Shown here: piece after piece, positions 34,734 to 43,767 of the stretch
Layout of the letters: each line of letters opens with the position of its first letter
How positions within the stretch are numbered: the first letter of the stretch is position 1
From: Salinicoccus sp. YB14-2
GTDB taxonomy: Bacteria; Bacillota; Bacilli; Staphylococcales; Salinicoccaceae
Assembly (NCBI RefSeq): GCF_001265075.1
Contig: NZ_LFKO01000001.1
Coordinates: forward strand, 1,410,120-1,474,119
DNA: 64,000 nucleotides
Direction of reading: 5' to 3'
The notes under the pieces: generated by a model
Told to the model about the DNA's origin: nothing
Seen by the model: only the letters and a program-made list of their open reading frames with translations
Databases searched by the model: none
Program-made: the position numbers and the translations under genes

Positions 34734-35594
34734 TCAGAATTCCTCTTTTGGTGCGCGGTTTTTCATAAACATGTAGTAGCTGGCACCAAATATGATGAAG
34801 TATCCGATGACTGACATCATATCCGGCACTTCATTCAGGATGAAGATACTCAGCAGGGCGGTGAATATGATTGTCGAATAGAAGAATATGGATATTTCCC
34901 TCGCTGGCGCAAAGCTGTATGCGATGGTCAGACCGAACTGCCCGAATGCTGCAAAGATACCGGCAAGAATCAGCATAATCCATTGTTCGAAAGTCATGGA
35001 TTCATATTGAAAGATGAAAAACGGAAGCAGTGCCACGGTTGAGAATCCGGAAAAATAAAAAACGACAGTATAGAATTTTTCACGGTCGCCGAGGACACGC
35101 AGCACCGTATAGGCACCTGCGGCAAGAATTGCCCCGAGGATACCGAGCAGAGCAAATGCAGTGTCACTGGACATGGACGGTTTGATGATGAATACGGCAC
35201 CGACCAGAGCGATGATGATTGAAATCATCTGATATCTTCTTATGTATTCCTTTAAAAATAAAGCACATAAAAGAATGGTGAAGAATGGACTTAATTTGTT
35301 CAGTATTTCCGCATCACTTAAAACCATGCGGTCGATGACGAAAAAGTTCAGAAGAACACCGAGCAACCCCAGGCTTGACCGGAGTAAAAGCAGGCCCTGA
35401 TTCTTCTTCTGTCCAAAAAGCTTTTCTTTATAATAAATGACGAGCGAGAGAGAAATGACCATTGAAATGAAATTTCTAAAGAATGTTTTTTGGACAGTCG
35501 GCAAGTCTCCGCTGTATTTTACAAAGAAAGACATGAGGCTGAACCCAAGAGAGGAAATCAGCAATGCAATAATGCCTTTTGTAGTATTGCTCAT
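34734..35594 (-). CDS. EamA/DMT-superfamily transporter
   Basis: A 286-residue membrane protein with ten hydrophobic helices in two EamA repeats (about 5-135 and 150-280), the layout of drug/metabolite transporters. Conserved-looking features include KTFFRNF and a second-repeat segment around FAAFGQFGLTIAYSFAPA. Substrate cannot be assigned from sequence. AAGGAG lies upstream of the ATG. It is convergent with recQ and divergent from nrdI. Confidence 0.85.
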   Translation of the reverse strand: MSNTTKGIIALLISSLGFSLMSFFVKYSGDLPTVQKTFFRNFISMVISLSLVIYYKEKLFGQKKNQGLLLLRSSLGLLGVLLNFFVIDRMVLSDAEILNKLSPFFTILLCALFLKEYIRRYQMISIIIALVGAVFIIKPSMSSDTAFALLGILGAILAAGAYTVLRVLGDREKFYTVVFYFSGFSTVALLPFFIFQYESMTFEQWIMLILAGIFAAFGQFGLTIAYSFAPAREISIFFYSTIIFTALLSIFILNEVPDMMSVIGYFIIFGASYYMFMKNRAPKEEF

Positions 35595-35816
35595 AAAACA
35601 TCATAGCTCCTTATTTTATGTTTGTACTAAATTTCATTAAAAAATAATGTAATTAAAAACGCGAAAAAAATTATTAAAGATTTACTGAATCAGTATATCA
35701 TATATATCCCAATGGTTAGATGAGTTAATTAAAAGGATTAAGCAATGAAACTTAATGAAATTCCAGTCTTTTACCATTGATAAATTAAATTTATTGTGGC
35801 AATATAGAACATGAGA
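35595..35816. other. AT-rich intergenic stretch between DMT transporter and nrd control region
   Basis: About 220 bp with no gene supported; open frames are short, AT-rich and lack RBS. It holds the leftward promoter region of the DMT gene. Control sites for nrdI begin at 35817. Confidence 0.5.
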
Positions 35817-35864
35817 AAACAATATATGGTGTACAGAAAAATTTATCGACACTATATATTGTGT
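35817..35864 (+). promoter_or_regulatory. Tandem NrdR boxes upstream of nrdIEF
   Basis: Box 2 (35849-35864), ACACTATATATTGTGT, fits the NrdR consensus acaCwAtATaTwGwgt completely. Box 1 (35817-35832), AAACAATATATGGTGT, has two deviations. Starts are 32 bp apart, about three helical turns, the usual NrdR pair spacing. Confidence 0.85.
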
Positions 35865-35918
35865 TAAAGTTGAATAATGTGATGTCTGGACCAATCGGAC
35901 AAATACATGAAATGACTT

Positions 35919-35932
35919 CGAACGTATGTTCG
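35919..35932 (+). promoter_or_regulatory. LexA-like SOS box upstream of nrdI
   Basis: CGAACGTATGTTCG matches the Gram-positive LexA box (CGAAC-N4-GTTCG, consensus CGAACRNRYGTTYC) with perfect 5-bp arms. It lies 45-58 nt upstream of the nrdI start. Confidence 0.65.
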
Positions 35933-35976
35933 ATTTATTTATTTTATGGTATTATTTAAGGAGGGAGATGGATGGT

Positions 35977-36384
35977 ATGCTGATTGCATTCTACTCCATG
36001 ACCGGCAATGTCAGGCGATTTGTAAACGGAACTGATATTGGAGATCAATTTGAATTATACGAAATTAAAGCGGCCAACAAAAACGAAAAGATTACAGAAC
36101 CTTATATACTGGTTACGAGCACCTATGGATTTGGCGGAATACCGGCTCCGGTCGAACGTTTTCTGGATGTAAACAGCGAAGGGATGCAGGCTGTCGCTTC
36201 CAGTGGAAACCGGAACTGGGGCAGCAACTTTGCAAAAGCGGGGGAACACATCCGCCAAAAGTATAAAGTACCGCTGTTGATGAAATTTGAGCTGCACGGC
36301 ACCAAAAGCGAAAGAGAATTATTTAAAGAGAAGGCAGGGAGTATTAATGAAAGTATTGGACGAGAAGAAGTACAATCATATTGA
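35977..36384 (+). CDS. nrdI: Ribonucleotide reductase flavodoxin NrdI
   Basis: A 135-residue flavodoxin-like protein that generates the oxidant used to build the dimanganese-tyrosyl cofactor of NrdF. FYSMTGNVRRF at the start and ASGNRNWGSNFAKAG, KYKVPLLMKFELHGT near the end are NrdI hallmarks. ATG 35977 gives the usual family N-terminus; an in-frame ATG at 35968 lies only 3 nt from the RBS AAGGAGG. It overlaps nrdE by 38 nt. Confidence 0.93.
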   Translation: MLIAFYSMTGNVRRFVNGTDIGDQFELYEIKAANKNEKITEPYILVTSTYGFGGIPAPVERFLDVNSEGMQAVASSGNRNWGSNFAKAGEHIRQKYKVPLLMKFELHGTKSERELFKEKAGSINESIGREEVQSY

Positions 36385-38452
36385 ACTCAATAATGAAGTG
36401 ACGAAAAGAGATGAAACAGGCTTTTATAAACTCCATAAAGATATCGAGGCACTCGAAGTATTCATGGAGGAAGTGAAAGATAAAACGATTCATTTCGATA
36501 CAGAGCTTGAGCGCCTGCATTATTTGGTGGACAATGACTTTTACTATGACTTGTTTAAGGAATATACAGAAGAGCAGGTCACTGACATTGTAGACTATGC
36601 GGACTCACTTCCTTTTCAATTTAAGAGCTATATGGCAGCAAGCAAATTCTTTAAAGATTACACATTGAAGACAAACGATAAAAAACAGTATTTGGAAGAC
36701 TATAAACAACACGTGGTCATCGTGAGCCTCTACTTGTCGAAAGGGAATACCGACCAGGCGAAACGCCTGATCAATTCGATGATTGAACAGCGCTACCAGC
36801 CGGCGACACCGACATTTTTAAATGCCGGTCGTGCACGTCGCGGTGAAATGGTATCATGTTTCCTTCTTGAAGTGGATGACAGCCTGAACTCGATCAACTA
36901 TATCGATTCAACTGCAAAACAGTTAAGTAAAATCGGCGGCGGTGTGGCAATCAACCTGTCCAAGCTCCGCGCACGGGGTGAAGCAATCAAAGGCATTGAA
37001 GGTGTCGCAAAAGGAGTGCTTCCTGTGGCGAAAGCACTGGAAGGCGGATTCGGCTATGCCGATCAGCTCGGCCAGCGTCCGGGTGCAGGTGCGGTTTACT
37101 TGAACATTTTCCATTATGACCTGCCTGAATTCCTCGATACTAAAAAAGTAAACGCAGATGAAGACTTGCGTCTGTCCACAATTTCAACAGGTCTTGTGAT
37201 ACCGTCCAAGTTCTTTGACCTTGCTTCGGCAAATGAGCCATTCTATCTGTTTGCACCGCATACGGTGGAAAGAGAGTATGGAGAGACTCTGGATGATATG
37301 AACCTTGACGAGATGTATGACCAGCTCGTTGCAAACGATAATGTCAAAAAGCGTAAATTTGATGCACGCGATATGCTGAATACAATTGCACAGACACAGC
37401 TGCAGTCCGGCTATCCTTATATCATGTTTAAAGATAATGCGAATAAAGTGCATCCATTGAAGGATGTCGGAGATATTAAAATCAGTAACTTATGTACTGA
37501 AATCTTCCAATTGCAGGAAACTTCGACAATCAACGACTACGGTATCGAAGATGAAATCAGAAGGGACATCTCATGTAACCTCGGTTCACTGAACATCGCA
37601 AACGTCATGGATTCGAAAAAAGTCCGTGAATCTGTTCATGATGGCATAGAGGCACTGACAGTCGTTAGTGACGATACTGCGATCGCAAATGCTCCGGGTG
37701 TCAAGAAAGCAAATGATGAGCTTCACTCAGTCGGTCTCGGCGCGATGAACCTTCACGGCTATTTAACGAAAAATAAAATTGCTTATGAATCAGAAGAAGC
37801 AAAAGATTTCGCGAACGTCTTCTTCATGCTGCTCAATTATTACTCATTGGAAAAATCAATGATGATTGCAGTGGAGCGCGGTCAGACGTTCAAGGATTTT
37901 GAGCAGTCTGATTATGCAACAGGCGAATATTTCGACAAATACGTCAGCAATTCATATGAACCTGTTACAGATAAAGTGAAGCCGTTATTTGAAGATATTT
38001 ATATTCCGACGAAAGAAGACTGGGCGGAACTGCGCGACCAGGTGAAAGAAAATGGTCTTTACCATGGCTACCGTCTGGCGATTGCACCGACACAGAGCAT
38101 TTCTTACGTACAAAATGCAACAAGCTCCGTCATGCCGATTGTAGACACAATTGAGCGCAGAACTTACGGCAACTCGGAAACATTCTATCCAATGCCGTTC
38201 TTGTCAAAAGAAAACATGTGGTTCTACAAGAGCGCGTTCAATGTTGACCAGATGAAATTGATTGATCTGATTGCAACCATTCAGGAGCATATCGACCAGG
38301 GAATCAGTACAATCCTTTACGTAAACTCGGAAATTTCAACGCGTGAATTATCAAGACTATATATTTATGCTCACCATAAAGGTCTTAAATCACTGTATTA
38401 CACTAGAAATAAATTGCTCAGCGTTGAAGAATGTACGAGTTGTTCAGTTTAA
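36347..38452 (+). CDS. nrdE: Class Ib ribonucleotide reductase alpha subunit NrdE
   Basis: A 701-residue catalytic subunit that reduces ribonucleoside diphosphates. Active-site features visible: Cys in MVSCFLLE, the NLCTE segment with the radical cysteine (SNLCTEIFQ), the partner Cys in RRDISCNLGSLNIAN, Tyr pair in SLYYTRNKL and the C-terminal CTSC redox pair. The N-terminal ATP-cone is absent, as in class Ib. ATG 36347 follows AAGGCAGGGAG and overlaps nrdI by 38 nt. Cytoplasmic; works with NrdF and NrdI. Confidence 0.97.
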   Translation: MKVLDEKKYNHIELNNEVTKRDETGFYKLHKDIEALEVFMEEVKDKTIHFDTELERLHYLVDNDFYYDLFKEYTEEQVTDIVDYADSLPFQFKSYMAASKFFKDYTLKTNDKKQYLEDYKQHVVIVSLYLSKGNTDQAKRLINSMIEQRYQPATPTFLNAGRARRGEMVSCFLLEVDDSLNSINYIDSTAKQLSKIGGGVAINLSKLRARGEAIKGIEGVAKGVLPVAKALEGGFGYADQLGQRPGAGAVYLNIFHYDLPEFLDTKKVNADEDLRLSTISTGLVIPSKFFDLASANEPFYLFAPHTVEREYGETLDDMNLDEMYDQLVANDNVKKRKFDARDMLNTIAQTQLQSGYPYIMFKDNANKVHPLKDVGDIKISNLCTEIFQLQETSTINDYGIEDEIRRDISCNLGSLNIANVMDSKKVRESVHDGIEALTVVSDDTAIANAPGVKKANDELHSVGLGAMNLHGYLTKNKIAYESEEAKDFANVFFMLLNYYSLEKSMMIAVERGQTFKDFEQSDYATGEYFDKYVSNSYEPVTDKVKPLFEDIYIPTKEDWAELRDQVKENGLYHGYRLAIAPTQSISYVQNATSSVMPIVDTIERRTYGNSETFYPMPFLSKENMWFYKSAFNVDQMKLIDLIATIQEHIDQGISTILYVNSEISTRELSRLYIYAHHKGLKSLYYTRNKLLSVEECTSCSV

Positions 38453-38472
38453 AAGATAAAGGAGTCTTATAA

Positions 38473-39441
38473 ATGATAGCAGTTAACTGGAATAAAGAAG
38501 ATGACATGACCAATGTATTCTGGCGCCAGAATATCTCTCAGATGTGGGTGGAGACAGAATTCAAAGTATCGAAAGATTTAAGTTCATGGTCAGGCATGTC
38601 AGATAATGAGAAAGACACTTTTAAAAAGGTATTGGCAGGACTCACCGGACTGGACACGCACCAGGCGGATGACGGTATGCCGCTTATCATGCTGCATACG
38701 GATGACCTGCGTAAAAAGGCGGTATATTCATTTATGGGAATGATGGAGCAGATTCATGCGAAATCATACTCCCATATCTTCTCAACACTGATTTCGTCCA
38801 AAGAGACGGACGAACTGCTTGATGAGTGGGTGTTGAATAACGAACATCTGAAATATAAGGCAGACAAGATTGTGAGCCGTTATCATAAACTGTTCGACAA
38901 AAATGCATCTTTATATGATCAGTACATGGCACGCGTTGCGTCCGTATTCCTGGAATCATTCCTGTTCTACTCAGGTTTCTACTATCCGTTATATCTGGCG
39001 GGCCAGGGCCGCATGACAACAAGCGGGGAAATCATCCGTAAAATTTTACTGGATGAATCCATCCACGGCGTATTCACGGGACTTGATGCACAGACAATCA
39101 GACCTCAACTGTCACAGGAAGATCAGGAACGTGCGGATAAGGAGATGTATGAACTGCTCGAGGCGCTTTACGCGAATGAGCAGGAGTATACAAGAGAACT
39201 TTATGACAAGATCGGCCTGACAGAGGACGTAATGAACTACGTGACTTACAATGCGAACAAAGCGCTCGCAAACCTCGGATTTGAACCTTATTATGAAGAG
39301 AAAGGCTTTAATCCAATCATCGAAAATGCACTTGATACGTCAACGAAAAACCATGACTTCTTCAGTGTCAAAGGTGACGGTTATGTACTTGCATTGAACG
39401 TTGAACCTTTACAGGACGAAGATTTTGTATTTGAAGATTAA
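38473..39441 (+). CDS. nrdF: Class Ib ribonucleotide reductase beta subunit NrdF
   Basis: A 322-residue metal-radical subunit. Metal ligands are in the HQADD and MEQIHAKSYSHIF segments and in FLESFLFYSGFYYP and LDESIHGVF; the radical tyrosine lies in the MEQIHAKSYS region as in other NrdF proteins. The C-terminal tail NVEPLQDEDFVFED docks on NrdE. AAAGGAGTC precedes the ATG. Final gene of nrdIEF, followed by a terminator. Confidence 0.96.
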   Translation: MIAVNWNKEDDMTNVFWRQNISQMWVETEFKVSKDLSSWSGMSDNEKDTFKKVLAGLTGLDTHQADDGMPLIMLHTDDLRKKAVYSFMGMMEQIHAKSYSHIFSTLISSKETDELLDEWVLNNEHLKYKADKIVSRYHKLFDKNASLYDQYMARVASVFLESFLFYSGFYYPLYLAGQGRMTTSGEIIRKILLDESIHGVFTGLDAQTIRPQLSQEDQERADKEMYELLEALYANEQEYTRELYDKIGLTEDVMNYVTYNANKALANLGFEPYYEEKGFNPIIENALDTSTKNHDFFSVKGDGYVLALNVEPLQDEDFVFED

Positions 39442-39453
39442 TTTCTTTTGAAC

Positions 39454-39476
39454 GGCCGGGCAACCGGCCTTTTTTA
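39454..39476 (+). terminator. Terminator after nrdF
   Basis: 6-bp GC stem GGCCGG/CCGGCC with GCAA loop, followed by seven T. Confidence 0.85.
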
Positions 39477-39647
39477 TTGTTTAATATGGGATACTCGAAT
39501 AGCTTTGGATTTCAGTACGGCTGGTGCGATTCTGTATAGTGTATTCAATTGCACACTTAAAAATGAATTTTTAAATATTCAGCATCATTTGATTGACAAT
39601 TCCTATGAATGATATATGATTAAATTAGAGTTTTTCAACTGAATATA

Positions 39648-39774
39648 ATTCTTTCGGGGCAGGGTGAAATTCCCAACCGGCGGTTAAAGCCCGCGACCTG
39701 TACGCATCCTGCGTATGGCTGATCCAGTGAAAACCTGGAGCCGACAGTGAGAGTCTGGATGGGAGAGAGAATGT
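39648..39774 (+). promoter_or_regulatory. FMN riboswitch (RFN element) of the rib operon
   Basis: The conserved RFN blocks appear in order: GGGGCAGGGTGAAATTCCC, AACCGGCGG, AGCCCGCGACC, TGATCC, GAAAACCTGGAGCCGACAGT and GGATGGGAGAGA. This is a textbook FMN riboswitch that represses riboflavin genes when FMN is abundant. The spacer 39477-39647 holds the promoter region and nothing else identified. Confidence 0.97.
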
Positions 39775-39842
39775 AGCATGCGTATATGATACGTTTATTT
39801 TGTGCTGGTTACATACAGCGCATTATTTAGCATACAAATTTT

Positions 39843-39881
39843 GAGGCGCCGATGAATATTTTTTCATTGGCGTCTTTTTTT
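39843..39881 (+). terminator. Riboswitch-controlled intrinsic terminator ahead of ribD
   Basis: Stem GGCGCCGATGAA with TTCATTGGCGTC (G-U pairs allowed), followed by about eight T, between the RFN element and ribD. It is the expected expression platform of the riboswitch. Confidence 0.88.
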
Positions 39882-39897
39882 GTTCAGGAGGGAAAAC

Positions 39898-40935
39898 TTG
39901 AATATTTACATGGACAAAGCGGTTGCCGCAGCGAGTATCGCAGACGGCCAGACAGAAAAGAACCCGACAGTCGGTGCAGTTATCGTAAAAGACGGGGTGG
40001 TCGTCGGAATGGGTAGTCATCTTTCAATGGGAAGTGACCATGCTGAAGTACAGGCAATAAAGTCATGCATTGAAGATCCGGCGGGTGCCGATATGTATGT
40101 GACTCTGGAACCATGTTCACATCATGGCAAAACACCGCCGTGCACAAAAGCGATCATCGATGCAGGGATAAAAAGAATATTTTATGCCGTCAAAGATGAA
40201 AACCCAAAAGTTTCCGGACACAAAGTACTGGAAGATAATGGTGTAAAGGCGGTGCACGCACCTCATGAAGAGGCGGAAGAAATGTACGAAGATTTTTTCA
40301 ACCATCTGTCCGCTAAGCGGCCGAATGTCACTTTGAAAAGTGCAGTCAGTCTGGACGGTAAGCTCGCTCTTGATGACGGCACAAGCCGATGGATTACGAA
40401 TGAAGATTCAAGGGAGGATGTCCAGCACCTGCGGCATGCGCATGATGCGATACTGACAGGTGCCGGAACTCTGTTGAACGATGATCCGCGTCTCACTGCA
40501 AGAATTGAAGGCGGCGGTAATCATCCGAGACCGGTCATACTGTTAGGCAGCGGACTGCTGACAGATAGACTTAAAATTGAAGCGCATCCTAAAAAGCCTG
40601 TCATATTTACGAATAATATCGAAAATAGAAAATTCAATCAAAAATATCACATTGAATACGGTCAATTTTCCAATGGTGAAATACTGGAAAAACTTTATAG
40701 CGATTATGATATCAGCAGTGTTTTGGTCGAAGGTGGAGCGAAGACACTCACTGCATTCATTGAAGAAGAATTATACAATCAAATAATTATATACATTGCC
40801 CCGAAATTATTTGGTAGGTCAAAACATGAACTATTTCAGTCTTCAGTTTCAACGATGGAGGAAATGATTCATTTAAAACTTACAGACGTCGAAAAACTCC
40901 AATCAGATTTAAAATTGACATACAGGAGGAATTAG
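39898..40935 (+). CDS. ribD: Bifunctional riboflavin deaminase/reductase RibD
   Basis: A 345-residue enzyme for the second and third steps of riboflavin synthesis. The N-terminal deaminase domain (about 1-145) has zinc motifs DHAEVQA and EPCSHHGKTPPCTKA; the C-terminal reductase domain (about 147-345) has LKSAVSLDGKLAL, AILTGAGTLLNDDPRLTAR and VLVEGGAKTL. The start is TTG 39898 with AGGAGGG 5 nt upstream; an in-frame ATG at 39910 would trim four residues. First gene of ribDE-BA-H. Confidence 0.94.
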   Translation: MNIYMDKAVAAASIADGQTEKNPTVGAVIVKDGVVVGMGSHLSMGSDHAEVQAIKSCIEDPAGADMYVTLEPCSHHGKTPPCTKAIIDAGIKRIFYAVKDENPKVSGHKVLEDNGVKAVHAPHEEAEEMYEDFFNHLSAKRPNVTLKSAVSLDGKLALDDGTSRWITNEDSREDVQHLRHAHDAILTGAGTLLNDDPRLTARIEGGGNHPRPVILLGSGLLTDRLKIEAHPKKPVIFTNNIENRKFNQKYHIEYGQFSNGEILEKLYSDYDISSVLVEGGAKTLTAFIEEELYNQIIIYIAPKLFGRSKHELFQSSVSTMEEMIHLKLTDVEKLQSDLKLTYRRN

Positions 40936-41574
40936 ATGTTTACAGGGTTAATTGAACAGAAAAGTAAAGTGCTTAAAGTGAACAGCACAGCAGATGATAC
41001 AGAGCTTACAATAAATAACGCCGGATTTGATGATTTAAAAGCGGGCGATTCTATCTCAGTAAACGGTGTATGTTTGACTGCATATGATATTACAGAGGCG
41101 TCGTTCAAGGTCACAATGATTAATGAAACGAGAAGACTTACAAGTTTGAAAGATATAAATGACGGTGAAGAAGTGAACCTGGAACGTGCATTGACATTAT
41201 CCGACCGTCTCGGCGGGCACCTTGTCAGCGGTCATGTCGATGGGACGGGGACGATTACTGAAGTTTTAAGTGATGGCAGTGCTGTTGTCATGACTATAAA
41301 ACTCCCGTCCCGTCTGATGAAATATATGGCGGATAAAGGATCTGTGACGGTTGACGGCATCAGCCTGACTTTATTTGAAGTGAATCACAAAGAAGAAACG
41401 ATTACGTTGAATTTAATTCCTGAAACAATTGAACGTACGAACTTGGGCCAAAAACAAGTGCAGGATACAGTGAATATAGAAGCGGATCAGGTAGTCAAAC
41501 ATATCGAACATCTGCTGCAGCACGGTGACTTGGATATTAAAAAATTGAGTAAAGCAGGTGGTTTCGATGTTTGA
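40936..41574 (+). CDS. ribE: Riboflavin synthase alpha chain RibE
   Basis: A 212-residue enzyme that dismutates two lumazine molecules to riboflavin. It has the two-fold internal repeat: MFTGLIEQ...GDSISVNGVCLTAYD in the first half and GGHLVSGHVDGTGTI...GSVTVDGISLTLFEV in the second. It starts immediately after ribD, and its stop overlaps the ribBA start. Confidence 0.95.
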   Translation: MFTGLIEQKSKVLKVNSTADDTELTINNAGFDDLKAGDSISVNGVCLTAYDITEASFKVTMINETRRLTSLKDINDGEEVNLERALTLSDRLGGHLVSGHVDGTGTITEVLSDGSAVVMTIKLPSRLMKYMADKGSVTVDGISLTLFEVNHKEETITLNLIPETIERTNLGQKQVQDTVNIEADQVVKHIEHLLQHGDLDIKKLSKAGGFDV

Positions 41575-42754
41575 TTCTATTACTGAAGCGCTGGAAGCAC
41601 TTAAGAACGGCGAGTTGATTATTGTTGTCGATGATGAAGATAGGGAAAATGAAGGCGATCTGGTCGGCATCGCAGAATACTTAAAACCGGAATCCATAAA
41701 TTTCATGGCGACTTATGGCCGCGGGCTGATATGCACGCCGATGGACGAAAGCATTGCCCGGAAACTGGAACTGCCGCCCATGGCTGATGAGAACAGTGAT
41801 CCGCATTCGACAGCATTTACTGTATCGGTTGATCATTATACAACAACGACCGGCATCAGTGCATTTGAACGTTTTGATACGATTATGGCTTTGATAGACG
41901 GTGATTCGAAACCTTCACATTTCAACATGCCGGGTCATATATTCCCGCTCGTTGCAAAGCCGGGCGGTGTCATTGAGCGTATGGGCCATACGGAAGCGTC
42001 GGTGGACTTGAGCAAACTGGCAGGCGCAAAGCCTGTCGGGGTCATCTGTGAAATTATGAATGATGACGGCACGATGGCGAGAGTGGATGATTTGAACACA
42101 TATAAAGAGAAGCATCAGCTGAAGATGATTACGATAGAAGACTTGAAGCAGTTTATTTTGAAGGAACAAAGAATCGAGCTGGACAGTGAGGTCAACCTTC
42201 CGACGGCATTCGGCACTTTTAAAATACACGGTTTCAAAGACAAACTGACGGGGGAGGAGCATGTTGCGCTTGTGCACGGTGAGATCAGACAGAATATGAA
42301 TGTCAGAATCCATTCGGAATGCCTGACCGGGGATGTTTTTCACAGTGCACGCTGTGATTGCGGTGAGCAGTTGGAAAAAGCGATGGAAATCATCAGTGAA
42401 GAGGATGGTGTTATTTTATATATGCGCCAGGAAGGCAGAGGCATCGGTCTTTTGAATAAGCTGAAAGCCTATGAATTGATAGAACAGGGTTTTGACACAG
42501 TGACTGCAAACGAACATTTGGGCTTCAATGCAGATTTAAGAACTTATGAGGCCGCAGGCGGCATGTTGAAAATACTGGGGCTGAATGAAGTGATGCTGCT
42601 CAGCAATAACCCGAAAAAGGCGGCAGGACTCGCCGAAGACGGTATTCAGGTGAACAGGCGCAGTCATATTGTGGAAGCGAATATATACAATGATGATTAT
42701 TTAAAAACCAAAAGAGAAAAAATGGGGCACCAGTTACAGGAGGATATGAAATGA
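41567..42754 (+). CDS. ribBA: Bifunctional DHBP synthase / GTP cyclohydrolase II RibBA
   Basis: A 395-residue fusion supplying both precursors of riboflavin. Residues about 1-200: DHBP synthase with [20 protein letters not shown] and [12 protein letters not shown], and [14 protein letters not shown]. Residues about 205-395: GTP cyclohydrolase II with zinc motif [20 protein letters not shown], and [12 protein letters not shown] 41567 overlaps the ribE stop by 8 bp. Confidence 0.96.
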   Translation: MFDSITEALEALKNGELIIVVDDEDRENEGDLVGIAEYLKPESINFMATYGRGLICTPMDESIARKLELPPMADENSDPHSTAFTVSVDHYTTTTGISAFERFDTIMALIDGDSKPSHFNMPGHIFPLVAKPGGVIERMGHTEASVDLSKLAGAKPVGVICEIMNDDGTMARVDDLNTYKEKHQLKMITIEDLKQFILKEQRIELDSEVNLPTAFGTFKIHGFKDKLTGEEHVALVHGEIRQNMNVRIHSECLTGDVFHSARCDCGEQLEKAMEIISEEDGVILYMRQEGRGIGLLNKLKAYELIEQGFDTVTANEHLGFNADLRTYEAAGGMLKILGLNEVMLLSNNPKKAAGLAEDGIQVNRRSHIVEANIYNDDYLKTKREKMGHQLQEDMK

Positions 42755-43218
42755 ATACAATTCAAACAACAATGACAGGAAAAGGTCTGAAAATAGGGAT
42801 AGTCGCAGGCAGATTCAATGATTTTATTACAAACCAGCTGATAAACGGGGCAGAAGGTGCACTGGTCAGTCACCAGGTCAACAGTGATGATATCGATCTC
42901 GTGTATGTACCCGGTGCTTTTGAAATACCGCTCGTTGCGAAAAAGATGGCGGCATCAGAAAAGTATGATGCAATCATTGCTCTCGGCTGTGTCATCCGCG
43001 GCAGCACAAGCCATTATGATTATGTATGTAATCAATCTGCCAAAGGAATATTGGAAGCAGGGCTGTCCACTGATATTCCGGTAATATTCGGAGTCGTCAC
43101 AACGGAAAATATTGAACAGGCGATAGAGCGTGCCGGAACGAAGATGGGGAACAAAGGAGTGGACTCGGCGAATTCTGCGATTGAGATGGCCAATCTGATG
43201 AAAGAACTAAAGTCATAA
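42751..43218 (+). CDS. ribH: 6,7-dimethyl-8-ribityllumazine synthase RibH
   Basis: A 155-residue enzyme that condenses the two precursors into lumazine; forms icosahedral or pentameric shells. Motifs: [43 protein letters not shown] and [24 protein letters not shown]. It overlaps ribBA by 4 bp and completes the operon. No clear terminator follows. Confidence 0.96.
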   Translation: MNTIQTTMTGKGLKIGIVAGRFNDFITNQLINGAEGALVSHQVNSDDIDLVYVPGAFEIPLVAKKMAASEKYDAIIALGCVIRGSTSHYDYVCNQSAKGILEAGLSTDIPVIFGVVTTENIEQAIERAGTKMGNKGVDSANSAIEMANLMKELKS

Positions 43219-43285
43219 AATATATATAAATCATGAATATCCAGCAATAAAGTAATGTTATAGTATTGTGGAGAGGAGTGATGAG

Positions 43286-43690
43286 ATGAATATTAAAACT
43301 TTATTGCTGGCAGTTCTTGCAAGTGTATTTCTAGCTGCATGCGGCGGCGGGGATGACGAAGAAATGAATCATGATGCGCCGGAATCCGATGAAATGAGAA
43401 CTCTGGATGTGGGATTATTTACACCCGACCATATCATGTCCGGTGAAACTGTAGAAATGACGGCACATGTTACATCGAATGAAGAAGATGTCACAGATGC
43501 AGAACACGTCATGTTCGAGGTTCAGGATGAAAATGCAGAGACGGTGGAAGAGATAACCGCCGAACACTCGGAGAACGGAGAATATACGGTCGAATATACA
43601 TTTGACGAAGCGGGGACATATACTGTAATATCTCATGTCGATGCATTTTCATTACACACTATGCCGAGTTCAGAGGTTATAGTAGAGTAA
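43286..43690 (+). CDS. YtkA-like lipoprotein
   Basis: A 134-residue lipoprotein: signal peptide with lipobox LAAC (Cys about residue 19), an acidic linker, then an immunoglobulin-like beta domain (about 35-134) with YtkA/FixH-type features: DHIMSGETVEMTAHV and FDEAGTYTVISHV. The family is anchored to the outer membrane face and is of unclear function; FixH-related proteins are linked to copper/cytochrome oxidase assembly. GGAGAGGAG precedes ATG 43286. Preceded by ribH without a clear terminator. Confidence 0.78.
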   Translation: MNIKTLLLAVLASVFLAACGGGDDEEMNHDAPESDEMRTLDVGLFTPDHIMSGETVEMTAHVTSNEEDVTDAEHVMFEVQDENAETVEEITAEHSENGEYTVEYTFDEAGTYTVISHVDAFSLHTMPSSEVIVE

Positions 43691-43710
43691 CCGAAAATGC
43701 GCATTTATCT

Positions 43711-43736
43711 GTGTAACTGAAAGTATATTTGGGTAT
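43711..43736 (+). promoter_or_regulatory. SigB-type promoter of SDR-like gene
   Basis: GTGTAA, 14 nt, GGGTAT: one mismatch to the SigB consensus. It ends 31 nt before the ATG at 43768. Confidence 0.65.
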
Positions 43737-43767
43737 ACTAAAGTTACTACAGTAACAGGAGGTTAAC

